Numbered from the stretch's first letter, positions 34,619-43,422 are shown. The stretch: DNA of 43,961 bases from Candidatus Thorarchaeota archaeon (GCA_016840385.1 JAEOSL010000014.1:1-43961), one strand, 5' to 3'. The notes: generated by a model from the sequence alone, not told the origin. Made by a program: numbers and translations.

Positions 34619-35695
34619 ATGGTTCGGATCGCCCATATTTCTGATTCACATCTTGGTAGTTCAATGTTTCAGTTAACAGAAAGAAGAGAGGATGCAAGAC
34701 GGTGCTTCGAAAAAGCCATAGATATGGCTATGAGAAAATCTCCGGACATCATCGTTCACACAGGTGACCTCTTTCATGAAGCACTACCGCAGAATGACGA
34801 CAGAAATTTTGTAATTAAAACATTCAAGAAACTGAAGGACAAGGTAGATGTATTTGTTCTCCAAGGAAATCATGATCATCCATACGGATTCAGATACAAC
34901 CATAGTCCATTGATTGGGTTGGAAACAATGGGGCTCATTCATGGTACAGGGGAGAAAGCCTACAGAGGAGTCAAGAAAACATATGATGGAAAACCGGTCG
35001 AGATACATCTCCTTTCATGGACTTCCGAAAAGATGCTAGATCGTGCGCTTCATACACTTCAGCCAAAAGAGGACATAGCGCTCTTTTTCGCACACGATCT
35101 TCCGCGAAGAGGTGAAGACCTTCCAGTAACTTTCGACTATTATGGATGTGGACATAAACATACATTCAGACTCGATAAAGAGAACAATGTGGGGAGGCCT
35201 GGATCAACCTGCTATGTCAAATGGGAAACGGAGCACAAGGGATCAAAGAAACTCATTGTGGTAGACGTGGATGCATCAGGTTGTGAATATGACGTAGAGA
35301 CCCTAAATGATGTGAGGGGATTCAAGTTTGTCCCACCCATAAATATCAGCAAAATGGGTCCTGAGCAAGCAGACAAGTCAATCAAAGACAGTTTAGACAA
35401 TCTCTCTCCAAAAGAGAAGTCGATTATAATCCTACAGGTTAATGGCACCATAGATCCTGAAACTGAGAGGAAAATGGAGAGGGCCAAGGTCCTGCAATAC
35501 GGTGAGAGGCAACACAATCCGTTGTTCTTGCATATTGCAGCAAATTGGCGATGCAGTGTTCCAGAGGATATTAAATTCTCACAACCACTGGATGTTGAAA
35601 CATCTGTGGAGGAATATATGGATCATACCAAGGATGATTTGAAAGACCAGGTAAAAACGATAATGAGTAAATTTCTGGGGGATTCCAAAAAATGA
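34619..35695 (+). CDS. mre11: Mre11 nuclease
   Basis: 358 aa, the Mn-dependent nuclease of the Mre11-Rad50 complex that processes double-strand breaks. The metallophosphoesterase ligands are all present: D9 and H11 (ISDSHLG), D50 (HTGDLFHE), N84-H85-D86 (QGNHDHP), H159 (FFAHD), and H179 and H181 (GCGHKH). The C-terminal capping region is followed by a charged helical end that in the family binds the base of the Rad50 coiled coil. The size is usual for archaea (350-430). The start has a GGTGGTGAG-type purine-rich stretch upstream; the stop overlaps the rad50 start by four bases (ATGA). Confidence 0.95.
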   Translation: MVRIAHISDSHLGSSMFQLTERREDARRCFEKAIDMAMRKSPDIIVHTGDLFHEALPQNDDRNFVIKTFKKLKDKVDVFVLQGNHDHPYGFRYNHSPLIGLETMGLIHGTGEKAYRGVKKTYDGKPVEIHLLSWTSEKMLDRALHTLQPKEDIALFFAHDLPRRGEDLPVTFDYYGCGHKHTFRLDKENNVGRPGSTCYVKWETEHKGSKKLIVVDVDASGCEYDVETLNDVRGFKFVPPINISKMGPEQADKSIKDSLDNLSPKEKSIIILQVNGTIDPETERKMERAKVLQYGERQHNPLFLHIAANWRCSVPEDIKFSQPLDVETSVEEYMDHTKDDLKDQVKTIMSKFLGDSKK

Positions 35696-36999
35696 TTCGC
35701 AAGCTTAAGATGAAGAATTTCAAAGTTTTTCATGATCAGGAGTTTGAATTCAATCAAGGTACAACTGCGATAGTAGGACCAAATGGTTCAGGAAAAACAA
35801 CAATTCTAGAGGCAATCGAGTTTGCTCTTTTCAGGAGTGTTACAAGAAAGGAAAAGGCTATCAAAAAATTCGAGGGACTTATCCGTCACTCAGCAAAGAA
35901 CGCAAAGATTCACTTAGAGTTTACAGCACCTGTCAACAGAAGAGAGTACAGGGTAGAGCGGACTATTCACAAGAAAGGATCAGATGCGGACTTATTTCTG
36001 GAAAAGGATCGAGAGCCTGTGGCTACAGAACCTCTTAGAGTCGATAAGGAAATCGTAAAATTGCTTGGGATGAATAAGCACGCTTTCTCAGCCTTGACCT
36101 ATGTAAGACAAGGAGAAATATTCAAACTATCACGGGATACACCAGCTAAGAGGAGGTCTGGTTTGTACTCCATGATGGGTTTGGATATCTATGACAAGCA
36201 AAGGAAAGTGGTGCACAAAGAAGTCAAGACTATGGAAGATGAAATTGAAAATATAGAATTAACAAAGACTAGATTAGAAAGTATTCGTGAACATCTTCCA
36301 AGACGAGAAGAACTTGATTCTGCTATAGGAGCTATAGACAATATAGAGAAAGATATTGGAACTAGAAAAGAGTTTGATCAATTCAGAGTTATTGTAAAGA
36401 AAGTCACTCACTCACTGAAGGCAGTCGATGATGAATTATCATCACCCAAATTGGCGAAACGACCAAAGGAAATCGAAGAGGAAACGGAGATAGCTGAGCA
36501 CCTGAAAGCACTTCTTCAAACAATACCACAAGTAGCTGAAAATCAATTGAGACCTCATATTAGAACAGAAGCTCGAACTATATTCAGAGAGATTTTTGGA
36601 GATAGATATGATGATCTGGTAATTGATGATGATTTCGATATATCATTATTCGATCTTCAAGGAAATAGAGTGCCCTTGAAGTCTGCATCAGGTGGAGAAG
36701 ATGTATGTGTCAATTTCGCATTACGTGTAGCAATCAATACAGCTCTGCAAAAATACTCCACTTCAACAACACCCCCAGGATTAATCATTTTGGATGAACC
36801 AGGTTCAGGATTAGATGAACAGAGACGTAGATGGTTACCAGAAGCTATAGCAGGTTTGGAAGTTGTGGATCAGGTTATTGTGGTGACACATATGGAAGAG
36901 TTGAAGGGTACAACTAATCACATGATTTCTCTAACGCCTCAAGGAAAGGGTAGACAACCGTTAGTAGATGTAGATGAGATGTTAGACATCTTCGAATAA
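35692..36999 (+). CDS. rad50: Rad50-like ATPase lacking zinc hook and long coiled coil
   Basis: 435 aa against the usual ~850-900 for archaeal Rad50. Both ABC half-domains are present: Walker A GPNGSGKT (29-36), Q-loop YVRQGEIF (137-144), signature SASGGEDVC (331-339), Walker B LIILDEPGSGLDE (364-376) and H-loop VVTHMEE. Between them only about 120 residues (165-285) remain for the two coiled-coil arms and their turn. No CXXC zinc hook occurs; the only cysteine is C339 in the signature. The reading frame is uninterrupted and the catalytic lobes look normal, so this is either a natural mini-Rad50 or an in-frame deletion. It is coupled to mre11 and converges on the oxidoreductase gene, overlapping its 3' end by 18 nt. 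Confidence 0.9.
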   Translation: MIRKLKMKNFKVFHDQEFEFNQGTTAIVGPNGSGKTTILEAIEFALFRSVTRKEKAIKKFEGLIRHSAKNAKIHLEFTAPVNRREYRVERTIHKKGSDADLFLEKDREPVATEPLRVDKEIVKLLGMNKHAFSALTYVRQGEIFKLSRDTPAKRRSGLYSMMGLDIYDKQRKVVHKEVKTMEDEIENIELTKTRLESIREHLPRREELDSAIGAIDNIEKDIGTRKEFDQFRVIVKKVTHSLKAVDDELSSPKLAKRPKEIEEETEIAEHLKALLQTIPQVAENQLRPHIRTEARTIFREIFGDRYDDLVIDDDFDISLFDLQGNRVPLKSASGGEDVCVNFALRVAINTALQKYSTSTTPPGLIILDEPGSGLDEQRRRWLPEAIAGLEVVDQVIVVTHMEELKGTTNHMISLTPQGKGRQPLVDVDEMLDIFE

Positions 37000-38172
37000 T
37001 GTTTGTTTGATATCAGAAATATTCTCACCTTTCATAATCAGACTTCGAAGTTTCAGAGCAATCTTCCTACTACCGAGAGAGATTCCACCAACTAGTACAT
37101 CATCTTTTAGGACTGCTTTGAAGTATTTCCCATTCTCAGTATCAACGGACACCAAGATTTCATAATCTGGAGAATCAGGATGGATGACTCCGATGCTTGT
37201 CAAATCAATTCCAGCAACCTTCAATTGGTTTGAGGGCGTTATGCTTTCGAACTTCGCACTACCAAAATCAAGCATATTCTGAGCAGCGATTCTAGCAGTG
37301 GCAGTTGCCCAAGGGATAATCCCATGCCACTGATTGTTGTATTCCATACAATCTCCAGCAGCAAAGATTCCTTCCACCGATGTCTGCATATGTTCGTCAA
37401 CTTCAATTGCTTTGTTGAATTTAATTCCAGAATTCTTGGCTATGATTGTATTCGACCGAACGCCAGTTGCAATCACAACGAGGTCTCCTACTATCTGATC
37501 ACCTTGTTTGGAAACAAAGCCAGTTGCATCTTCTTCTCCAGTTATTTCTTTACCCTCAAAACCAAAGAGTACTTGGATTCCCTTATTCTCTAATTGTTTG
37601 GCAAGTACGCTACTACCTTGAGCATCCAGTTGCTCAGGGAGGAGACGGTCATCATTATCGACAACGATAGGTTCACCACCAACTTCCTTCATTGCAGCGG
37701 CAAGCTCAATTCCCAAAATTCCACCACCTACAACTATCTCCCGTCCTGCTCCTTTTACAGCATCACGGATGTCAAGTGCGTCATCAAGTGTTCTAATCAC
37801 ATGGACATTGTTCTTGTGGAGCCCCTCAAATGGAGGAACAAAAGGTCGACTACCAACAGCAATCAATAATGAATCATATCTACCATAGTCCTGTGAGGTT
37901 GAAATGACCGTCTTGGTATCGGTATCAATTTGAAAGACTGGAGTGGAAAGCATGAGGTCAACATCATTCTTCTCATACCATTCCAGATCATACCTGATTG
38001 TTTCCTTGATTGTCTTCCTGGTTGCTACTAGGTCAATAAGACTAGGCCGCGGATAGTAAGGATGTCTCTCATCAGTAAAAACATCAATCTCAATTTTCTT
38101 GTCTCTATTTCGAATCTCTCGAACCGCGGTCGTTGCAGCAACGCCGTTTCCAATGATACCAATTCGTGAAAT
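36982..38172 (-). CDS. FAD/NAD(P)H-dependent oxidoreductase, probable ATT start
   Basis: About 396 aa, pyridine nucleotide-disulphide oxidoreductase fold of the rubredoxin/nitrite-reductase reductase type. The first ATG in frame (37953) would remove the FAD domain. Upstream the frame continues without a stop and encodes ISRIGIIGNGVAATTAV, the dinucleotide-binding turn, then HPYYPRPSL, typical of this family. No ATG, GTG or TTG exists in that stretch. The position where translation should begin is an ATT at 38172, preceded by AGGAGG with a 9-nt spacer. Further motifs are the second nucleotide site VGGGILGIEL and the FAD-contacting IFAAGDC. No redox CXXC is seen. Electron acceptor unknown. Confidence 0.85.
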   Translation of the reverse strand: MSRIGIIGNGVAATTAVREIRNRDKKIEIDVFTDERHPYYPRPSLIDLVATRKTIKETIRYDLEWYEKNDVDLMLSTPVFQIDTDTKTVISTSQDYGRYDSLLIAVGSRPFVPPFEGLHKNNVHVIRTLDDALDIRDAVKGAGREIVVGGGILGIELAAAMKEVGGEPIVVDNDDRLLPEQLDAQGSSVLAKQLENKGIQVLFGFEGKEITGEEDATGFVSKQGDQIVGDLVVIATGVRSNTIIAKNSGIKFNKAIEVDEHMQTSVEGIFAAGDCMEYNNQWHGIIPWATATARIAAQNMLDFGSAKFESITPSNQLKVAGIDLTSIGVIHPDSPDYEILVSVDTENGKYFKAVLKDDVLVGGISLGSRKIALKLRSLIMKGENISDIKQTLFEDV

Positions 38173-38302
38173 CGTAAGTGACCTCCTAGAGAAAGTAGGT
38201 ATGGATTCGAGTTTCAGATTATCCCTATTGAGTATGCCGACATGGTATTTCTACAGAAAATTTACAGCTCTCTTTTTATCCTATAGAGTTTTTCTTGAAA
38301 TC

Positions 38303-39058
38303 ATGTCAGGAATGGACACTTCTAAAATCCGTGCAATCCTTTTGGATCTTCATCACACAATAACAAAAACAAGGATAGGGTTCATCGGTCTAACACGAGA
38401 GGCTGCAGAGGCTGTAGAGATAGATATCTCAAAGTTCACAGATGAACAATTAGAGGAAGTACTTCAAAAAACTGACAAGTTTATCAAAGAGTTTCAGATC
38501 GAGAATGGAGTAGATATTCATTGGGGTGAAAAAACAGAACAATGGCTTGAATTCAATCGGTTCTTCATAGATAATTTGGGTATCAAAAATATTTCAGATG
38601 ATCAACTGCATCGTATGGAAGTGCATTGGAAAGAGAGTATGGCATCAAATTGGGAATCATTGGTTGAAGGAGCAAAAGAAACTCTCGAAGAACTTTATCG
38701 TAGAGGATACATCCTTGGTATATGCACTCGAAGACCAGACAATCCGGAGATTCTTCTCAAAGAGTGGAATATACATCACTTACAATCCACTATTCACTAC
38801 ACAGCAGTTCCTGGCTATGCAAAACCAAGTCCATTCACTTTACTTAAGGCTGCAGAAGATATTGGAATCAATCCACACTTGTGTGCTTATGTAGGAAACT
38901 ATGTTGATGCAGATGTTGGTGCGTCACAATCAGCAGAGATGCTACCAGTTCTCACGGTTTGGTCAGATCCCAAGGAGAAGGAACTAGCTCCAGATGGCAT
39001 AATCATTATCGACAAAATCACAGAGTTAATTGATATATTCGAAGGGCCACCTAAGTAG
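38303..39058 (+). CDS. HAD-superfamily hydrolase with altered motif I
   Basis: About 251 aa from the ATG at 38303; an open frame extends to 38099 but runs through the divergent gene's 5' end. HAD motifs: motif I ILLDLHHT, in which the first Asp is kept but the second Asp of DxDxT is His; motif II ICTRR; motif III lysine in YAKPSP; motif IV YVGNYVDADVGAS. The helical cap lies between I and II (C1-type). HAD enzymes with this layout are phosphatases of small metabolites. The histidine at the acid/base position may lower phosphatase activity or favour a phosphonatase- or phosphotransferase-like reaction (inference). It is divergent from the oxidoreductase gene. Confidence 0.85.
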   Translation: MSGMDTSKIRAILLDLHHTITKTRIGFIGLTREAAEAVEIDISKFTDEQLEEVLQKTDKFIKEFQIENGVDIHWGEKTEQWLEFNRFFIDNLGIKNISDDQLHRMEVHWKESMASNWESLVEGAKETLEELYRRGYILGICTRRPDNPEILLKEWNIHHLQSTIHYTAVPGYAKPSPFTLLKAAEDIGINPHLCAYVGNYVDADVGASQSAEMLPVLTVWSDPKEKELAPDGIIIIDKITELIDIFEGPPK

Positions 39059-40382
39059 AATCAGTTGTTACTTCTGATTCATCTGGTCCTGCTTCATCCT
39101 CGGTTTCAGGTGTTTCAACTTCTTCCTTTTTCTCCAACAATTTCCAAAACGGTCGACGAACAGTTTCTAAGAAAGATGAAAGTAACCGTAATGGTAAGAT
39201 TGCTGAGCCAAGAACCACTCTCATGACTTTGTTCTTCATAGTAGCTCGTTCAGGATAGCCAATGTAAGCCAAAGTGTGTTCTTTCAAAATATCCTCTAAC
39301 GCAGCAGCGAAAGCCTCTCGTTCAAGGGTTGAAAGATCAAGTCCTTTAAAGACATCACTCTTGCTAAAGCTCTTTCTATCGATAACACTCTTCCATTTGA
39401 GATACTTTGCTTTCTCCACTAAATCAGTGAGTGAATAAACCAACTCACCCAATATTGGAACCAAAGTCCTTTGGGTGTCTGTTGGTGTTGGTTCGGACTG
39501 GAGTTCTTCATATAACGACTCAACAAATTGTAATTGATCGAATGGTGGTGTAAACCAAAGCGCATGCAAGAGGCCCTCGATTTTCCTTAGGGATAATCGA
39601 TCTCGTTCTTCGATATGATCAGGTATTTTGTCAAGGACTCGCTCTTTTGCCCATTCAACTGTGCTACCAGTAAGATGTCGCCACATCTTATCAAGCTCAA
39701 TAACAGCAGCGGCATATCTATGGAACTTGAAGTCTAACGAGTTCTCAATATCATCTGCGGTAAGCACATCGATAGTTTTGGTATGAAACGATTTTGTTCC
39801 ACCAGCAATCTCCCAGAGTCGCTTGATGAATGCGTTGACAAGACCAGTTGATCCGGGAACTTCAATCCGAAGCGCATGGTCCCCGGGTTGAGCAATAAGA
39901 TATGATGAGTCCAATGCATTTTCCAGAGTTTCAAAGGAACTAAGATCGGTTGGGAAAAGATCCATCGATCCATGTCCAGTAGTGGACCAACATTGAATTT
40001 GACCAGTTTCCACATCTTTCTCGACGATGATTCGTTCTTTGTCACCGAGATGATCGAATTGGTTTGTCAACCCCTTGGAATATGCCATGACAGCATAGAT
40101 AACATAGCGCTCCTTGTTAGGCTTGAGTCCAGGCATTCGTAAAATAAGACCGATAGTATCCAGAGGCTCGCTACCAGCTAGCCAAGCTCCAGTGGCTTGG
40201 TCAAATTCCCAGCGATCACCGAGTTCATAGAATACTTTTCTAAGGTCTCGTAGATCACTGGCATCCTTTGCCTTCTGAAGCGTTTCACGTTCCCAATCTT
40301 CATAGTTACGTCTCATCTTGGACATGCTTTTACGTTCAAGATCAAGCCATTTGCTTTCCACTTTTAGCTTGACCTTCAACAA
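39051..40382 (-). CDS. Unknown soluble protein with acidic tail
   Basis: 443 aa, start TTG at 40382 behind GGAGG with a 6-nt spacer. The N terminus is a charged helix (WLDLERKSMSKMRRNYEDW). A central alpha/beta region follows (GLILRMPGLKPNKERYVIYAVM, GDHALRIEVPGSTGLVNAFIKRLW), then a long helical region with DHIEERDRLSLRKIEGLL. A hydrophobic stretch near the end (MRVVLGSAILPLRLLSSFL) is more likely amphipathic than membrane-spanning. The last ~30 residues are acidic. No family recognised. Its 3' end overlaps the HAD gene by eight bases in convergent orientation. Confidence 0.7.
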   Translation of the reverse strand: MLKVKLKVESKWLDLERKSMSKMRRNYEDWERETLQKAKDASDLRDLRKVFYELGDRWEFDQATGAWLAGSEPLDTIGLILRMPGLKPNKERYVIYAVMAYSKGLTNQFDHLGDKERIIVEKDVETGQIQCWSTTGHGSMDLFPTDLSSFETLENALDSSYLIAQPGDHALRIEVPGSTGLVNAFIKRLWEIAGGTKSFHTKTIDVLTADDIENSLDFKFHRYAAAVIELDKMWRHLTGSTVEWAKERVLDKIPDHIEERDRLSLRKIEGLLHALWFTPPFDQLQFVESLYEELQSEPTPTDTQRTLVPILGELVYSLTDLVEKAKYLKWKSVIDRKSFSKSDVFKGLDLSTLEREAFAAALEDILKEHTLAYIGYPERATMKNKVMRVVLGSAILPLRLLSSFLETVRRPFWKLLEKKEEVETPETEDEAGPDESEVTTDST

Positions 40383-40467
40383 TTTTGTCCTCCATGTGTT
40401 ATCTTCAATGGTTCTTCGGAATCATAGGTTATTATGAATATCGATGTTATCAAGTCATTTTCATTCT

Positions 40468-41508
40468 TCAATTGACATCTAGAGAAGTTTTCAGAATTGA
40501 GATGATATCTGAGAAGATTTCTTTTGAAGCGAGAACATTCTTCTCAACATTTTCTGGATTAACTACGAAAGTTGAATGATCACAAATACAGAGTTTAGTT
40601 TTCGAATTCACTATCCGTATAATTAGACCTGATTGAGTTGTAACTTGTTCAAGCGTCCATTCGGAAGATTTCACAAGTGGAAGTTTCTTGAATTTACTAT
40701 ACGCTCTATCAAGAGATTTAGGAGGAGCAACGATGATGACCCGCTCCGGCTTATGCGACGATAATCCGAGATGATATTCAATGACTGATTCCGATGGTAA
40801 TGCAAATTCAACAATTATATCTATTAGGACCGATTGTTTGCCACGTTTTGTAATCTGTAGAATTACCTTTCCATTTACTTTGGGTATTGTGTCATCGATT
40901 TCTTTGATGCATCTTTCGATATAGTATTCCAGATGATGAAGATCTTCTTCAAAAGAATCTCCTTGAACCGTTTTGTAGCCACTTGTATAGCTTACAAGAC
41001 CCATTATTCCTAACACAACAGTTCCCAAGAGGCACAAAGGGAGCCCTGTATAATCGCTGAATATTCCAGCTGAGGATATCACTGCCCAAACAACTATTGC
41101 GAACCATACAAGATCATTGAGGTCATCTAGAGCTCCAGAATCATATTTCCTAATTTGGAATTCCAACCTCTCAAAGAGCAGAGGAACATCACCAATACTG
41201 ATACCTAGATCTTCGGACTCAAAATCATTCCCAAGCACACCAGCATCATAGAATTTTAGCTGTCTTCGTGCTACTACTCCAAAGTCATAGAACGCTCGAG
41301 TTACTGGTAAACCAAGACCAATTTGAGAACCAAGTAGTAGGAGAGATGAAGTGATGCTAGGTGTCATTGAACATAGCAGCCACATGTATGCACCATAGGT
41401 TACGAACAGCAGGGCACCAAATGCAGTATTGAGGAGGTGTTCATGTCTAACATCCCATGTGTCAATAAGAAGAAAATTGCGACTGATGACTTCCTCTATA
41501 TCTCCCAT
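40468..41508 (-). CDS. Four-TM membrane protein with soluble C-terminal domain, unknown
   Basis: 346 aa. Two hairpins of hydrophobic segments lie at about 28-47, 49-70, 130-150 and 153-172. They are separated by a charged cytosolic loop (FGVVARRQLKFYDAGVLG, LFERLEFQIRKY) and followed by a ~170-residue alpha/beta domain (GKVILQITKRGKQSVLIDIIVEFA, PERVIIVAPPKSLDRAYSKF). No motif recognised. The ATG at 41508 is preceded by GAGG with a 7-nt spacer. The gene lies 85 nt before the TTG-started unknown gene on the same strand and may be co-transcribed with it. Confidence 0.7.
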   Translation of the reverse strand: MGDIEEVISRNFLLIDTWDVRHEHLLNTAFGALLFVTYGAYMWLLCSMTPSITSSLLLLGSQIGLGLPVTRAFYDFGVVARRQLKFYDAGVLGNDFESEDLGISIGDVPLLFERLEFQIRKYDSGALDDLNDLVWFAIVVWAVISSAGIFSDYTGLPLCLLGTVVLGIMGLVSYTSGYKTVQGDSFEEDLHHLEYYIERCIKEIDDTIPKVNGKVILQITKRGKQSVLIDIIVEFALPSESVIEYHLGLSSHKPERVIIVAPPKSLDRAYSKFKKLPLVKSSEWTLEQVTTQSGLIIRIVNSKTKLCICDHSTFVVNPENVEKNVLASKEIFSDIISILKTSLDVN

Positions 41509-41582
41509 TGTGAAACCTCTAATTTAGAAAATATAATGCAGCATAAAGCCTTGATGATTAAAGAGACGAGCTGATTTTTGCT

Positions 41583-41987
41583 CTAATCAATGAAAAAGAT
41601 ATCACACTGATTCTCAGTTGCTTCAAGTCGGATATGCATTCCATCCTCAAGAACATGTGTCGCATCTATTACCCCAACAACACCAATCGCTGTGTGTTCA
41701 GTTGCGGTTGTAGCAAAATTACCTAGAGATTCACCAAATTCCGCGATAACAACACGTACTGTATTGAATAGATCTGCTAGTGCTTTTGGATTTTCTTCGA
41801 AGAAGGATTCAAGATCTAATTCAAGAACAGCAATATCATCTGCGGCCCATTCACGGTTTAAATCCTCTCGTGTGCAAACTAATCTGGCAGTTCCTGAGAA
41901 TTCTCCACTTTCACTGACAGATTCTCCACGTAAAATGGGGAATTGAGGTATATCATCGTTCTTTGACAAGAGTATACTCCCTCGCAT
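41583..41987 (-). CDS. Stand-alone PEP-utilizer swivelling-domain-like protein
   Basis: 134 aa from the ATG at 41987; a TTG at 42005 in the same frame would add six residues. The sequence follows the phosphohistidine (swivelling) domain of PEP-utilizing enzymes: GTARLVCTREDL, DDIAVLE, VIAEFGESLGN, GVVGVIDATHVLEDGMHIRLE. The catalytic histidine of the TxxGGxxSH site appears to be absent (GESLGNFATT), so phosphotransfer is unlikely and a binding or regulatory role is more plausible. In most enzymes this domain is fused to an ATP-grasp or TIM-barrel partner, none of which lies nearby. It has its own TATA box and is divergent from the hexapeptide protein gene. Confidence 0.65.
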   Translation of the reverse strand: MRGSILLSKNDDIPQFPILRGESVSESGEFSGTARLVCTREDLNREWAADDIAVLELDLESFFEENPKALADLFNTVRVVIAEFGESLGNFATTATEHTAIGVVGVIDATHVLEDGMHIRLEATENQCDIFFID

Positions 41988-42024
41988 GAATGTGTATGCT
42001 GTCAAATCGTTTGGAAATCGAGGA

Positions 42025-42045
42025 CTTATGCGTTTCGGGCATAAG
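42025..42045. promoter_or_regulatory. Perfect palindrome at the start of the 41987 gene transcript
   Basis: CTTATGC (42025-42031) and GCATAAG (42039-42045) flank a seven-base centre. The site lies immediately downstream of the minus-strand TATA box at 42054-42062, across the expected transcription start, and between two divergent genes. That is a typical place for a repressor operator. Confidence 0.5.
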
Positions 42046-42053
42046 CTTTAGAC

Positions 42054-42062
42054 GATTTATAC
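42054..42062 (-). promoter_or_regulatory. TATA box of the swivelling-domain gene
   Basis: On the minus strand the sequence reads GTATAAATC. Transcription would start about 25 nt downstream near 42031, giving a leader of some 40 nt to the ATG at 41987. Confidence 0.5.
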
Positions 42063-42114
42063 GAACCTTCAACCTAATAACGAACGGTTGTTATAGTATA
42101 TGCGAGGTTTCAAG

Positions 42115-42639
42115 ATGGGTGTTTATGAGTTTGAAGAGCGGATTCCCGTCATTGGAAAGAATACATACATCAGTTCCACAGCTTCTGTAATCGGAAAGGT
42201 TACTCTTGGAGAGCAATGTTATGTTGCGCCAGGAGCCGTTATCAAGGGCGATTATGGAGAGATTGAAATCGGAGATGGAGTCAGCGTTCAGGATAATGTA
42301 ATTATCCACGCCCGACCCGGTGAGAATACTATGATCGGGCACAACGTCACTCTCGGTCATGGATGTATTGTCCACAATGCTACTATTCGAGATGATGCAG
42401 TCATCGGGATGGGAGCTATTGTGTCGGACTACGCAATTGTTGGAAGCTGGTCGATCGTAGGAGAAGGTGCGGTAGTACGAGCTCGATTCGAGGTACCAGA
42501 TGGAAAAATTGCAGTTGGAATTCCAGCCAAAATAATCAGCGATGTGAAAGATCATCACAAAGAGGAATTGGTGAAATTCAAGGAAGTCTACAGAGACTTA
42601 GCAAAACGATATCCAAAGGGATTGAAGAAAATAGAGTGA
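42115..42639 (+). CDS. Gamma-carbonic-anhydrase-type hexapeptide-repeat protein
   Basis: 174 aa from the ATG at 42115, which has GAGG with a 7-nt spacer; an ATG at 42100 precedes it in frame. The left-handed beta-helix is evident from hexapeptide repeats (ASVIGKVTLGEQCYVAPGAVIKGD, IEIGDGVSVQDNVIIHA). The zinc-ligand region is kept: a histidine in VIIHA and two in IGHNVTLGHGCIVHN, as in the Cam/PaaY/YrdA family. A C-terminal helix follows. Members hydrate CO2, bind other metals or act as acyl-transferase relatives, so the exact reaction is open, although the three histidines favour a metal-bound, carbonic-anhydrase-like enzyme. It is monocistronic, with a stem-loop after the stop. Confidence 0.88.
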   Translation: MGVYEFEERIPVIGKNTYISSTASVIGKVTLGEQCYVAPGAVIKGDYGEIEIGDGVSVQDNVIIHARPGENTMIGHNVTLGHGCIVHNATIRDDAVIGMGAIVSDYAIVGSWSIVGEGAVVRARFEVPDGKIAVGIPAKIISDVKDHHKEELVKFKEVYRDLAKRYPKGLKKIE

Positions 42640-42644
42640 AAAGA

Positions 42645-42672
42645 AAAGGGCGTTAAGCCCCTTTCTCTCTTA
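42645..42672 (+). terminator. Stem-loop with pyrimidine tract between convergent genes
   Basis: AAAGGGC (42645-42651) pairs with GCCC-C-TTT (42657-42664, one bulged C), followed by a C/T-rich tail. It lies just after the hexapeptide gene and just before the stop of the minus-strand ABC permease, so it may end both transcripts. Confidence 0.4.
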
Positions 42673-43422
42673 TACCATTGATACAAGTTTGTCTCTGTTG
42701 AATAACTTCAGTGCAATTGCCCAACCGATAACAAATACCAATATAGCGATTATCAATGTTGTAATGTTAGAAAACCAAACTAAATCAGCAGAACCTCCAG
42801 TTTCTATTCCCGTCATTGGCAAAATCATAGGAATCATGAATACCAATATTACCATAGTTGTCATTTGATATGCTTCATACACTCTTGTCACACGACTACT
42901 GATTATTATTGTGACCGCAATTACAGCAAAGATCATTATTGGAACAGCAGTAGACAAAAGGAAGATTCCTGGAAGGTCTAATATTATCAACATGGGATAT
43001 CCCATGGCTACAGTAAGAACTGCGACACCTACAACCGATGCAATTGTGCTACTTACAAGAATAATCAAACTTGGAATGGCACCCGACAGTGTTTTTCCCC
43101 ACAGAAGTTCTCGGTCTGAAAGGGGGGTGCATAGAAGAGGTTCCAGTGTATTCATCTCTCTCTCCCCTACAAGCGCATTCGCTGAAATCATTGTTGTTGG
43201 AATTATTGCGAATATTCCTAGTAATGAAGGACCTATTGGTCCGAGAACCGCCAGAATAATACCAAATTCTGAAGGGGGTATTAAAGCCATAAGAGATACA
43301 TACATGAAGATTAACATCACAGGACCAAATGCTACAGACATAATCAATCCCATTTTCACGAATCTCAAGTCTAATGCATTCTTGAAATCCGTCTTTGCAA
43401 CGGTTAGAGATTTTTTCATCAT
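42670..43422 (-). CDS. ABC-2-type transporter permease
   Basis: 250 aa with six hydrophobic segments. After the second comes ANALVGEREMNTLEPLLCTPLSDRELLWGK, the cytosolic motif typical of ABC-2 permeases (NatB and drug/polysaccharide exporters), in which a conserved E-R-E-x-x-T-L/EPL stretch contacts the ATPase. ATG at 43422, GGAGG 9 nt upstream. It begins 2 nt after the ATPase gene, forming an exporter pair. The substrate cannot be told. Confidence 0.9.
   Translation of the reverse strand: MMKKSLTVAKTDFKNALDLRFVKMGLIMSVAFGPVMLIFMYVSLMALIPPSEFGIILAVLGPIGPSLLGIFAIIPTTMISANALVGEREMNTLEPLLCTPLSDRELLWGKTLSGAIPSLIILVSSTIASVVGVAVLTVAMGYPMLIILDLPGIFLLSTAVPIMIFAVIAVTIIISSRVTRVYEAYQMTTMVILVFMIPMILPMTGIETGGSADLVWFSNITTLIIAILVFVIGWAIALKLFNRDKLVSMV

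Noticed and set aside
38099..38302. Longer N terminus of the HAD protein
   Set aside because: It is antisense to the conserved FAD-binding start of the divergent oxidoreductase gene, and the HAD fold begins right after the ATG at 38303.
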